Part shown: in pieces, positions 40,838-48,051 of the stretch
Layout of the letters: each line of letters begins with the position of its first letter
Numbering within the stretch: position 1 is the first letter of the stretch
Source of the DNA: Thiorhodococcus sp.
Lineage (GTDB): Bacteria > Pseudomonadota > Gammaproteobacteria > Chromatiales > Chromatiaceae
DNA length: 64,000 nt
Direction: 5' to 3'
NCBI GenBank assembly: GCA_029257385.1
Contig: JARIBS010000091.1
Span: 1 to 64,000 of the forward strand
Translations under genes and position numbers: made by a program
Notes under the pieces: generated by a model
Database searches by the model: none
Seen by the model: only the letters and a program-made list of their open reading frames with translations
Told to the model about the DNA's origin: nothing

Positions 40838-42256
40838 GTGTCAGAACGTACCGTCGACGTCGCCATCATCGGCTCTGGAACCGCTGGGCTGAATGCCATG
40901 GCTCAGGCCCGCCGCGCCGGGAAATCTTTCGTCCTCGTCAATGGCGGAGAGCCGGGAACCACCTGCGCGCGGGTCGGCTGCATGCCTTCAAAGGCCATGA
41001 TCCAGGTCGCCGAGGACTACCATCGACGCACCCATTTCGACAAGTTCGGTATCGACGGACAAACAGCCCTGACGCTTGATGTGCCCGAAGCGCTAGAGCA
41101 CGTCCAGGACTTGCGCGATACTTTCGTCGACCGGGTGCTTAGCAGCAGCACCGATGATCTGCCCGAAGATGTCTTTATTCAGGACCATGCCCGCTTCCTC
41201 GAACCGACCCTGATCGAGGTCGCCGGCGAGCGCATCCGCGCCGGTGCGGTGGTCATCGCCACCGGCTCGCGCCCCGTGTTGCCGGAGGCCTGGAAGGCGT
41301 TTGGTGAGCGCGTCATCACCACCGACGACATCTTCGAGCTTACCGACCTGCCCGCGTCCATGGCGGTGATCGGACTCGGCACCATCGGACTCGAGCTGGG
41401 CCAGAGCCTGTCGCGGCTGGGTGTGACGATCACCGGATTCGACCAGCTCGAACAGATCGCCGGGGCACAGGACCCAGAGGTCAACCAGGCCGCGATCGCG
41501 ATCATCGGCAAGGAATTCCCGATCCATCTGGGCCAGGCGGCTGAGATCGCCGAGGAGAACGGAGGTCTGCGCGTCAGCGCCGGAGAGCACAGCGTCGTGG
41601 TCGACAGGGTGCTGTGCAGCATCGGGCGCCGGCCCAATGTCGAAACGCTGGATCTGGAAAAGCTCGGCGTACCGCTCGATGCGCACGGCATCCCCAGCTT
41701 CGACCCAAACAGCATGCAGATCGCTGACTTGCCGGTGTTCCTGGCCGGAGACGTCACCGGCGAGCGTGCCGTGCTGCACGAAGCTGGCGACGAGGGCAAA
41801 ATCGCCGGCTACAATGCCGCCCACGGTAAAGCCCAAGGGTTTCGCCGCAAGACACCTCTGCTCATCAACTTCTGCGATCCGAATATCTGTGCCGTCGGAC
41901 AGCGCTGGAATACGCTCGACCCGCAGACCACCGCAGTCGGCCAGATCAAGCTCGCACCCGTCGGGCGCGCCCTCATCATGGGCAAGAACAGGGGCATCAT
42001 CCGCGTCTACGCGGACAAGGCGAGCGGCAAACTCCTCGGCGGCGAGATGATCAGCCCACGCGGTGAACACCTGGCGCATCTGCTGTGCTGGTGCATCCAG
42101 CAGGGGCTGACGGTCGAGCAAGTACTGCGCATGCCCTTCTATCATCCAGTCATTGAGGAGGCCCTGCAGGCCGCACTCAATGATCTTCATGGCAAGATCG
42201 ACGCACAGGACACGGGCGCTCTGAGAGGGCTCGAGCAACTCCCCGAGTCGCACTGA
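40838..42256 (+). CDS. Dihydrolipoamide dehydrogenase-like flavoprotein disulfide reductase
   Basis: A 472-aa class I pyridine nucleotide-disulfide oxidoreductase. FAD motif VAIIGSGTAGLNA at residues 8-20; redox disulfide in TTCARVGCMPSK (CxxxxC, as in lipoamide dehydrogenase and relatives); NAD motif VIGLGTIGLELGQSLSRLG; C-terminal base HPVIEEAL (His-Glu pair) in the dimerisation domain. Start is GTG behind GAGGAGAG. There are no 2-oxoacid dehydrogenase or glycine cleavage genes nearby, so the substrate, perhaps a lipoyl protein or another disulfide, is unknown. Confidence 0.85.
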   Translation: MSERTVDVAIIGSGTAGLNAMAQARRAGKSFVLVNGGEPGTTCARVGCMPSKAMIQVAEDYHRRTHFDKFGIDGQTALTLDVPEALEHVQDLRDTFVDRVLSSSTDDLPEDVFIQDHARFLEPTLIEVAGERIRAGAVVIATGSRPVLPEAWKAFGERVITTDDIFELTDLPASMAVIGLGTIGLELGQSLSRLGVTITGFDQLEQIAGAQDPEVNQAAIAIIGKEFPIHLGQAAEIAEENGGLRVSAGEHSVVVDRVLCSIGRRPNVETLDLEKLGVPLDAHGIPSFDPNSMQIADLPVFLAGDVTGERAVLHEAGDEGKIAGYNAAHGKAQGFRRKTPLLINFCDPNICAVGQRWNTLDPQTTAVGQIKLAPVGRALIMGKNRGIIRVYADKASGKLLGGEMISPRGEHLAHLLCWCIQQGLTVEQVLRMPFYHPVIEEALQAALNDLHGKIDAQDTGALRGLEQLPESH

Positions 42257-42296
42257 GCATCACCGCCCGCATTTATTTAGGATTTAGAGCACCGAC

Positions 42297-42599
42297 ATGC
42301 CCATCACTGACAAACAAAAACGCTGGCTCAAGACACAGGTGCACCATCTCAAACCGGTGGTCATCGTCGGTCAGCACGGCATTACCGAACCCGTCCTCGC
42401 CGAGATCGAGGTCGCACTCGTCCATCACGAACTCATCAAGGTCCGTGTCAATGCCGGTGACCGCGATGAACGTGAGACTTCCATCGAACTGATCCGCGAA
42501 CGCACCCAGGCAGACCTCATCAACCGCATCGGCAATGTCGCCGCCTATTACCGGCATAATCCCAAAAAGCGTGATCCGATGCAGATCCCCACTCTCTGA
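42297..42599 (+). CDS. yhbY: YhbY-type CRM-domain ribosome assembly protein
   Basis: A 100-aa single CRM (CRS1-YhbY) RNA-binding domain: LKTQVHHLKPVVIVGQHGITEPVLAEIEVALVHHELIKVRV contains the GxxG-type loop (GQHG). YhbY associates with pre-50S particles. Full length. It follows the flavoprotein by 40 nt on the same strand and converges on the ATP-grasp-like gene. Confidence 0.93.
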   Translation: MPITDKQKRWLKTQVHHLKPVVIVGQHGITEPVLAEIEVALVHHELIKVRVNAGDRDERETSIELIRERTQADLINRIGNVAAYYRHNPKKRDPMQIPTL

Positions 42600-42621
42600 G
42601 TGGCTCTGACACCGGGAGAAC

Positions 42622-43464
42622 TCAGGTCTGGCTGATTAGACCAAGCGTGCGGCACAGCGCCAGACCTGTCGCTTTATCATGACAGCGCAGGATGGCCATC
42701 CGATCGGTCGAATGCGGGTCTGGATGCAACTCGACGCCAGCATCGGCGATGATCGCGCGTCGCGTTGCGTCGAGTTCGCCCTCACCGAAGATCGAGATCA
42801 CCAATCCGCCAGGGACCGGCGGTGGGATTTCGTATGGCTCGCCGTCCACCAACGCCACCCAGGCAGGCAGGAAATCCGGTCCGTAGAAATCGAAAAAGCC
42901 GTTGGAACCCCGCAGATGCACCTCGATCGGCCGACCGCCGATCAGCTCGATGTTGCACAAACCGGTATAGCCTTGCAGATGTTCCGCGATCCAGGCGCCG
43001 AGTCGGGTCTCCAGCTCAGGCGCTTCGACGCCAATCTCCCAGTAGACTGAGCGCTCCGCGTCTTTTTCCTCGGCGCCACGGGTGTGGGCGAACCAGATCG
43101 CTCGACCCTCCTCAACCAGTGCATCGCTGCTGGTATGCACGCCCCGCAGACGCTCGCACCAGAAACTGCCGGGTTCGACCGGAACGCGATCGGCGCTCAG
43201 CGCCCGTGCGCCGAGCGCCATTCCCGCAAGATTCATGATCGGCTTGACGAAGACCTGATCTTCGGGCGCGAAACCGAAATCGCACGGGTCGACCCCGCAG
43301 GGCGCGGCGCGCAGCCCCGCACCGAGCGCCAGATCCAGCTTGTTGTAGAGATGACGATGGCGGGGGTTCAAGCGCCAGGCCGCGGCATCGCTGACGCCGA
43401 CCTCGGTCTTAGGATGCGGTACGAACAGCTGCGTGCGCTCTGGCAGGACTCCGATAAATGGCAT
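42622..43464 (-). CDS. ATP-grasp-like protein of unknown function
   Basis: A 280-aa protein. I do not recognise a named family, but the segment order resembles ATP-grasp ligases: NKLDLALGAGLRAAP, then VFVKPIMNLAGMGA-like VFVKPIMNLAGMALGA, an acidic hinge GSFWCERLRGVHTSSD, and TGLCNIELIGGRPIEVHLRGSN, which would carry the Mg-binding Glu and Asn. ATG 43464 is preferred because the track's extra 74 residues overlap ppk2 and are low-complexity. It is 155 nt downstream of ppk2 on the same strand. Carboxylate-amine or -thiol ligase activity is inference only. Confidence 0.6.
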   Translation of the reverse strand: MPFIGVLPERTQLFVPHPKTEVGVSDAAAWRLNPRHRHLYNKLDLALGAGLRAAPCGVDPCDFGFAPEDQVFVKPIMNLAGMALGARALSADRVPVEPGSFWCERLRGVHTSSDALVEEGRAIWFAHTRGAEEKDAERSVYWEIGVEAPELETRLGAWIAEHLQGYTGLCNIELIGGRPIEVHLRGSNGFFDFYGPDFLPAWVALVDGEPYEIPPPVPGGLVISIFGEGELDATRRAIIADAGVELHPDPHSTDRMAILRCHDKATGLALCRTLGLISQT

Positions 43465-43618
43465 GGTCTCAAGTGCTCCGCGAGTCAATCTGCATCCTGG
43501 ATCGAGTGTTTTCTGGACATCTTGCCTCCTCACGATGCAGGGCAACCGACGCATCCCTTCGGGCGCATCGGAAGCCGTGTGTCTGGGTGGCTGCCGGGTA
43601 GGTTCCCGACATGTCTCA

Positions 43619-44644
43619 TCAGTCTTCGACGCCGAGCTCTTCCTGAACGTCACGCACGATGCGCTTATCGATCTGCAACAGTTCATCGCGTCGATCCGGA
43701 TAATCGACCTGACTCAGGAGATGACGAAACGCATTGATGCGCGCACGTTTTTTATCGTCTGACTTGATGATGGTCCAGGGACAGTCAGCGGTGGATGTGA
43801 AGAAGAACATATCCTCCTTGGCGCGGGTGTACTCATGCCATTTGTCTTGGGACGCCTGATCGACCGGGCTGAGCTTCCATTGACGCAGTGAGTCCTCGAT
43901 GCGCTTACCAAAACGGCGCGCCTGAGCCTCCTGGCTAACCGAGTAGTAAAACTTGAACACCAGGATCCCTGAGCGGATCAGCATCCGTTCCAGCTCGGGC
44001 ACTGAGCGCAGGAACTCCTTGACCTCGGCGCCAGAGCAAAAGTCCATCACCCGCTCGACCATGGCGCGGTTGTACCAACTGCGATCGAAGAACACGATTT
44101 CCCCGCCCGTGGGCAGATGTGCGATGTAGCGCTGGAAATACCACTGGGTGCGCTCGCGGTCGCTTGGCTTGTCCAAGGCCACCACCCGCGCACCACGCGG
44201 ATTGATGTGCTCGACAAAGCGTTTGATGGTGCCGCCCTTGCCGGCGGCATCGCGCCCCTCGTTAATGACCAGTATGCGCAGATCCTGCTCCTTGACCCAG
44301 TTCTGCATCTTGAGCATCTCAGCGTGCAGCGGCATGATCAGCTCCAGATAGTCGGCATCGCTGAGCTTGCCGATTGGACCCGTGCGATCATCCGCCGGAC
44401 CCTTGCGCTTGGAGCTTTTCTTGGCTTTTTTGAGCTTGTACGCCTCCGCGTCCGGCCCGCTGGGTAAAATAACGCTCCCGCCTGAGTGCTGCGCGTCGGA
44501 TTTGGGTGCGCTTTTTTTGTCTGCTCGGACGCGATGCGTGTTAGTCGTTGATGCTTCTTTCACTGAGGAGTCATCAGCCTGAGCGGACCGGGGCAGATCG
44601 TCATGCTCGGCAATCTGGGCGGTATTGTCTTGCTGTTTCGTCAT
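43619..44644 (-). CDS. ppk2: Polyphosphate kinase 2
   Basis: The 341-aa PPK2-family enzyme transfers phosphate between polyphosphate and nucleoside di/monophosphates. Walker A is INEGRDAAGKGGTIKR (about residue 130), Walker B/substrate FFDRSWYNRAMVERVM (about 188) and the YYSVSQEAQARRFGKRIED lid region follow; it is a single-domain protein. Residues 1-90 form an unusual, charged low-complexity extension with KLKKAKKSSKRKG. Whether it favours ADP/GDP (class I) or AMP cannot be told securely. Neighbouring CHAD and phosphatase genes suggest a polyphosphate locus. Confidence 0.93.
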   Translation of the reverse strand: MTKQQDNTAQIAEHDDLPRSAQADDSSVKEASTTNTHRVRADKKSAPKSDAQHSGGSVILPSGPDAEAYKLKKAKKSSKRKGPADDRTGPIGKLSDADYLELIMPLHAEMLKMQNWVKEQDLRILVINEGRDAAGKGGTIKRFVEHINPRGARVVALDKPSDRERTQWYFQRYIAHLPTGGEIVFFDRSWYNRAMVERVMDFCSGAEVKEFLRSVPELERMLIRSGILVFKFYYSVSQEAQARRFGKRIEDSLRQWKLSPVDQASQDKWHEYTRAKEDMFFFTSTADCPWTIIKSDDKKRARINAFRHLLSQVDYPDRRDELLQIDKRIVRDVQEELGVED

Positions 44645-45191
44645 TCTTGATGGGCCTTTTGTTGGTGGGTCGGTGAGCGTGAAAAGATCACGGGGTCAGG
44701 CCGGTACGCTGCCAATACAGGTGGCGTCTAGCCGTGCCGCCATAAACGTGCGACAACTGCGGTCCCTGCAACTCCGTTTGGGGCAGGATGAGGAAGGAAG
44801 TCCGAAGCGCCTGCCACGCTACATTCTGTTAGATCGGCGATCGAGTGTACGGCAGCGCTACAGTGCCGCTCATTGGCCTGACAAGCCGCACGCCGCAGGA
44901 TGAATGATAGAAGCAACTGGGTTGTAACGAAGGCAAAATGTTACTTAAAGATTACTATGCTGTGACGCAATAATGGCAACACCGATATGAAATACAAGCC
45001 AACTGAAGGCATACAGTCCCGGGTCATGGCGCGGATACGCTGTCTGCGCTCATTACCAGGGTCGGATGAAATACCCTAAACCTGAGCTAATTCAGCCGCA
45101 GTTCTTGTGTATACTCCACCCTGCAAAGATAACCTCTTCCCCCAACTATGCGCGGGTGGCACGGCGTCTCCCGCCAAGCGGTGATTGATTA
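44645..45191. other. Divergent intergenic region ppk2 / CHAD gene
   Basis: This 547-nt gap separates divergently transcribed ppk2 and CHAD genes, so it must hold both promoters. TATACT at 45110-45115 is a good -10 candidate for the CHAD gene, 77 nt before its GTG, without a clear -35. The middle (about 44920-45000) is A/T-rich. The 92-codon ORF at 44625-44903 has no domain-like features and was not called. Confidence 0.45.
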
Positions 45192-46118
45192 GTGTCATCC
45201 AAGCCCAAATCTTCGCCTCCCGTTCACGCAGACCAAACTGCAAGCCAAGCGTTTGCATGCATTCTGCGGCACAATTTCGACTATCTACTGACCTGGCAGG
45301 ACCCCGCGCGCGACTGGGAGAACATCGAAGGCGTCCACCAACTGCGCGTGGCCGTGAGGCGCATGCGCTCGGCATTGAATCTGTTTCGCGACGCTGTGCC
45401 CAGAGAGGCCAGCGACCCCTGGAACAAGGAGCTGCGCTGGATCGGCGGTCAGCTCGGTCTAGCGCGTGATCTGGACGTCTTCATCAGCGAGGGCCTCATC
45501 ACCGTCGGCAAAGTATTGATCCTGCCTGGACAAGCCGAACTGAGAACACTCGCCGAGACACGCCGCGCCCAAGTCTACGAGCAGCAGGTTCGGCCATTGC
45601 TCGACAGCGAACGCTGGCAACGCTTCTGCGATGAATTCCCCACCTGGATTGAACGCCGTGCCTGGGAGAAGTCAGGCGCCACCAAAAAGCAGACCAAACG
45701 TCTGGCATCGGGCGTTTGCGCCTACTCACGTCGGCTCCTCGACAAGCAGGAGCGCAGAGTGCTCACGGTCGGAACCGGTGTCGAGCGCGAGGATCAAAAC
45801 GAACTGCACCAACTGCGTATCGAGTGTAAGAAGCTGCGCTATGCCGCAGAGTTTTTTCGGCCCATCGTCAATAACATGGACGAGTTTATCCATCACATGA
45901 AGGGCATCCAGGACCTACTCGGCGTCATGAACGACGTCTCTGTGACGCGTCAATTACTCGCGGACTTATTTCCGGCCAATGACGACGATGATGTATTGCT
46001 CTATGCAGGCGCCATACTCGGTTGGCGCACCTGCGAATACTGTCATCTGCTTGGAAAGTTCGACGACTACTGGGAAGAGCTGGTCAGCGCCAAGCACCCC
46101 TGGTGGAAAAAGAGTTAG
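45192..46118 (+). CDS. CHAD domain protein
   Basis: A 308-aa CHAD (conserved histidine alpha-helical domain) protein: VHQLRVAVRRMRSALNLFRD near residue 50 and ELHQLRIECKKLRYAAEFFRP near residue 205 are the two conserved His/basic helices that bind polyphosphate. It starts with GTG and lacks a CYTH partner domain. CHAD proteins associate with polyphosphate granules; the divergent ppk2 supports that link. The PPP-type phosphatase gene converges on it with a 45-nt gap. Confidence 0.9.
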   Translation: MSSKPKSSPPVHADQTASQAFACILRHNFDYLLTWQDPARDWENIEGVHQLRVAVRRMRSALNLFRDAVPREASDPWNKELRWIGGQLGLARDLDVFISEGLITVGKVLILPGQAELRTLAETRRAQVYEQQVRPLLDSERWQRFCDEFPTWIERRAWEKSGATKKQTKRLASGVCAYSRRLLDKQERRVLTVGTGVEREDQNELHQLRIECKKLRYAAEFFRPIVNNMDEFIHHMKGIQDLLGVMNDVSVTRQLLADLFPANDDDDVLLYAGAILGWRTCEYCHLLGKFDDYWEELVSAKHPWWKKS

Positions 46119-46163
46119 ATCGCCGCAGCTCAAGCGGCAGACGTCACGATGCCTGCGTTGATC

Positions 46164-47684
46164 TCAACAAAGCCGATGTCTTCTAGGCGGGATAACGCAC
46201 TTACCCTGTGACCCGTGTGTTTTTTTTGTGTTGAATAGACGATTATAGACCCGCCATAGAGGCTCGACCGGATAACGTAGCGGGATCAAACGCTTGTCCG
46301 CGCATGTGATGACGCCTACCTGTGTGGTGGCTGCGCTGAACACGATATGATGATGCTCGATACCGCATGCGTTCAGCCAATAGGTCGCATCGGCCGAAAG
46401 CGGTGTATGCCCGACGATGAACGGCGTATCCGAAGCGAGTCCAAAACGCTTGCGAAAACGCTTGACATCACCGTTGCCATAACCGCCTGGGGTATTGGGT
46501 TTTCGAATACGCCCATGCGCCAGTTGGTGCTCCAGCTTTGGATGCTCACGTGCGTGGATCAGGTCGTCACGGCTGACCTTCATGGTCGGAGCTGCGGCAT
46601 GGCAAGCAATGAAGCTCGCTGACAACGCAATGTAGGGCAAGACATCATACAAGCGCTGCATTGCATCACGGTAGCGCGCTCCCCGACACTCCAGCAGCGC
46701 CTTCTCCCAGACCAGCCCCTGAGGTACGCCGCCCTTGCTGATCGCCTCAGAAAAGCTATCGTGATTACCACGCAAATAAAATATTTGCTTTGGAAATAAA
46801 ACCTTGAGACGGAGTATGAGATCCATCAGGATCATCGATGTCTCCATCTCGTCTTCTTGACCAGGCGCATCTGGATGCACTGCGTCACCGAGGATAATCA
46901 GCGCGCCGCTGCCATCCTGCAGCGATTTAAGGAATCCGTTCTGCGTTAGGATCACGAGCAGATTGTCGATACAGGCGTGCAGATCGCCGACGAAAATTGG
47001 GGTTACGTGGTCTGGCAACTGGAGTACAGCGCCAGGGCGCCCGTCGCGCATCGGCAGCCTAAAGGGCTCGCACTCCATCACCGTGATGGCCTGCTCGAGT
47101 AGGCTTAGCGCATCCTCAGGAGAGAGTAGCTCAATGGGTGCTTCCAGCACCTGTGACAGGCGTTTGATATTCGCGCGTCGCCAGGCAATCCGTCGAGCTG
47201 TGAGGGTTTGGTCGTCAATGGGTTCGATGAGTGTCGTATGAGTCAACGACTTGCGCTGAAAACTCAGCTGATCGTGCGTGAGCTTTACGCACAGGTGCTG
47301 CGCATCGACACACTGGGGATACTCAAGGAGCGCCTGCTGGAAAGCGTCATCCCTGCCCAGACTCAGGGTCTCCCCGGGGGCCAAGCGCAGAAAGCCGTTG
47401 ATACCCGAGAAAAACCGCTCCGGGTCGAACAACAGATAATCCTTACCGCGCTCGAAGGCACCGTTGGCACCAATAACGATTTCGGATGCCAGGTTCAGCC
47501 GATGAGAGACACTACAGCCAAGCTCCAATCGCAATGCCGATGCCGGCAGGGGCACACGGACCTTACTCTGCTCAAGCCGTACCGGGCCGTGTAACCCGCA
47601 ATCCTCATAAGCATGCAAATCTTCCGAGAGCATGCCAAGCAGGCTGAGAATGCTGCTGCGCATCGTGCTGGTGAGATAAGGCAT
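46164..47684 (-). CDS. PPP-family metallophosphatase with N-terminal extension
   Basis: A 506-aa protein. Residues about 230-480 form a calcineurin-like phosphatase domain: FVGDLHACIDNLL (GDxHG-like, Ala for Gly), IILGDAVHPD (GDxVDR degenerate), YLRGNHDSF (GNHD/E intact), SASFIACHAAAP and FIVGHTPLS (metal His). These match bacterial Ser/Thr-phosphatase-like enzymes with modified second motif. Residues 1-220 are an unrecognised domain without membrane segments. ATG 47684 has AAAGGTGG upstream. Substrate unknown; the polyphosphate neighbours hint at phosphate chemistry. Confidence 0.8.
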   Translation of the reverse strand: MPYLTSTMRSSILSLLGMLSEDLHAYEDCGLHGPVRLEQSKVRVPLPASALRLELGCSVSHRLNLASEIVIGANGAFERGKDYLLFDPERFFSGINGFLRLAPGETLSLGRDDAFQQALLEYPQCVDAQHLCVKLTHDQLSFQRKSLTHTTLIEPIDDQTLTARRIAWRRANIKRLSQVLEAPIELLSPEDALSLLEQAITVMECEPFRLPMRDGRPGAVLQLPDHVTPIFVGDLHACIDNLLVILTQNGFLKSLQDGSGALIILGDAVHPDAPGQEDEMETSMILMDLILRLKVLFPKQIFYLRGNHDSFSEAISKGGVPQGLVWEKALLECRGARYRDAMQRLYDVLPYIALSASFIACHAAAPTMKVSRDDLIHAREHPKLEHQLAHGRIRKPNTPGGYGNGDVKRFRKRFGLASDTPFIVGHTPLSADATYWLNACGIEHHHIVFSAATTQVGVITCADKRLIPLRYPVEPLWRVYNRLFNTKKTHGSQGKCVIPPRRHRLC

Positions 47685-48051
47685 CGAGAACCACCTTTCC
47701 GCCGCCGCGACAATCGTAGCAAGCCAGACAGTCCATTGATCACGATATCGGGCAGTGAGTAATTATTTAGTTATTAAGCAGCAACTCCTCTGTAACAAGT
47801 TTAGACGCTTCCGTCGTTCGACGCGAGCACTATTCGACTCAATTGTGGACAGGAAACGGTGCCATTGCTGCGGCCACCAGCGCCTGCTCTTTCGCTTGGG
47901 TATGTATCTTAATCGGCCCGACTCGGGGTTGCCCGGCCATGGCGTTCGGTAGATTAAGTTTCGCATCCTGGATGATGGCATCCCTAAAAAGCGCTATCCA
48001 GATTGCAACTCCTGTGCGCTGCTAAATGGCATGTGAGCGCTCCCGCGTAGC
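47685..48051. other. Intergenic region between phosphatase and pat genes
   Basis: A 367-nt gap downstream of pat and upstream of the phosphatase gene. The part nearest the phosphatase gene (about 47755-47800) is A/T-rich and probably its promoter, but no box pair is convincing. No credible gene, tRNA or strong hairpin is visible. Confidence 0.4.

Noticed and set aside
41093-42253. 386-codon minus-strand ORF opposite the flavoprotein gene
   Set aside because: Opposite a well-supported disulfide reductase; no features of its own.
44625-44903. 92-codon ORF between ppk2 and the CHAD gene
   Set aside because: Overlaps the ppk2 start on the other strand, no ribosome binding site or domain pattern.
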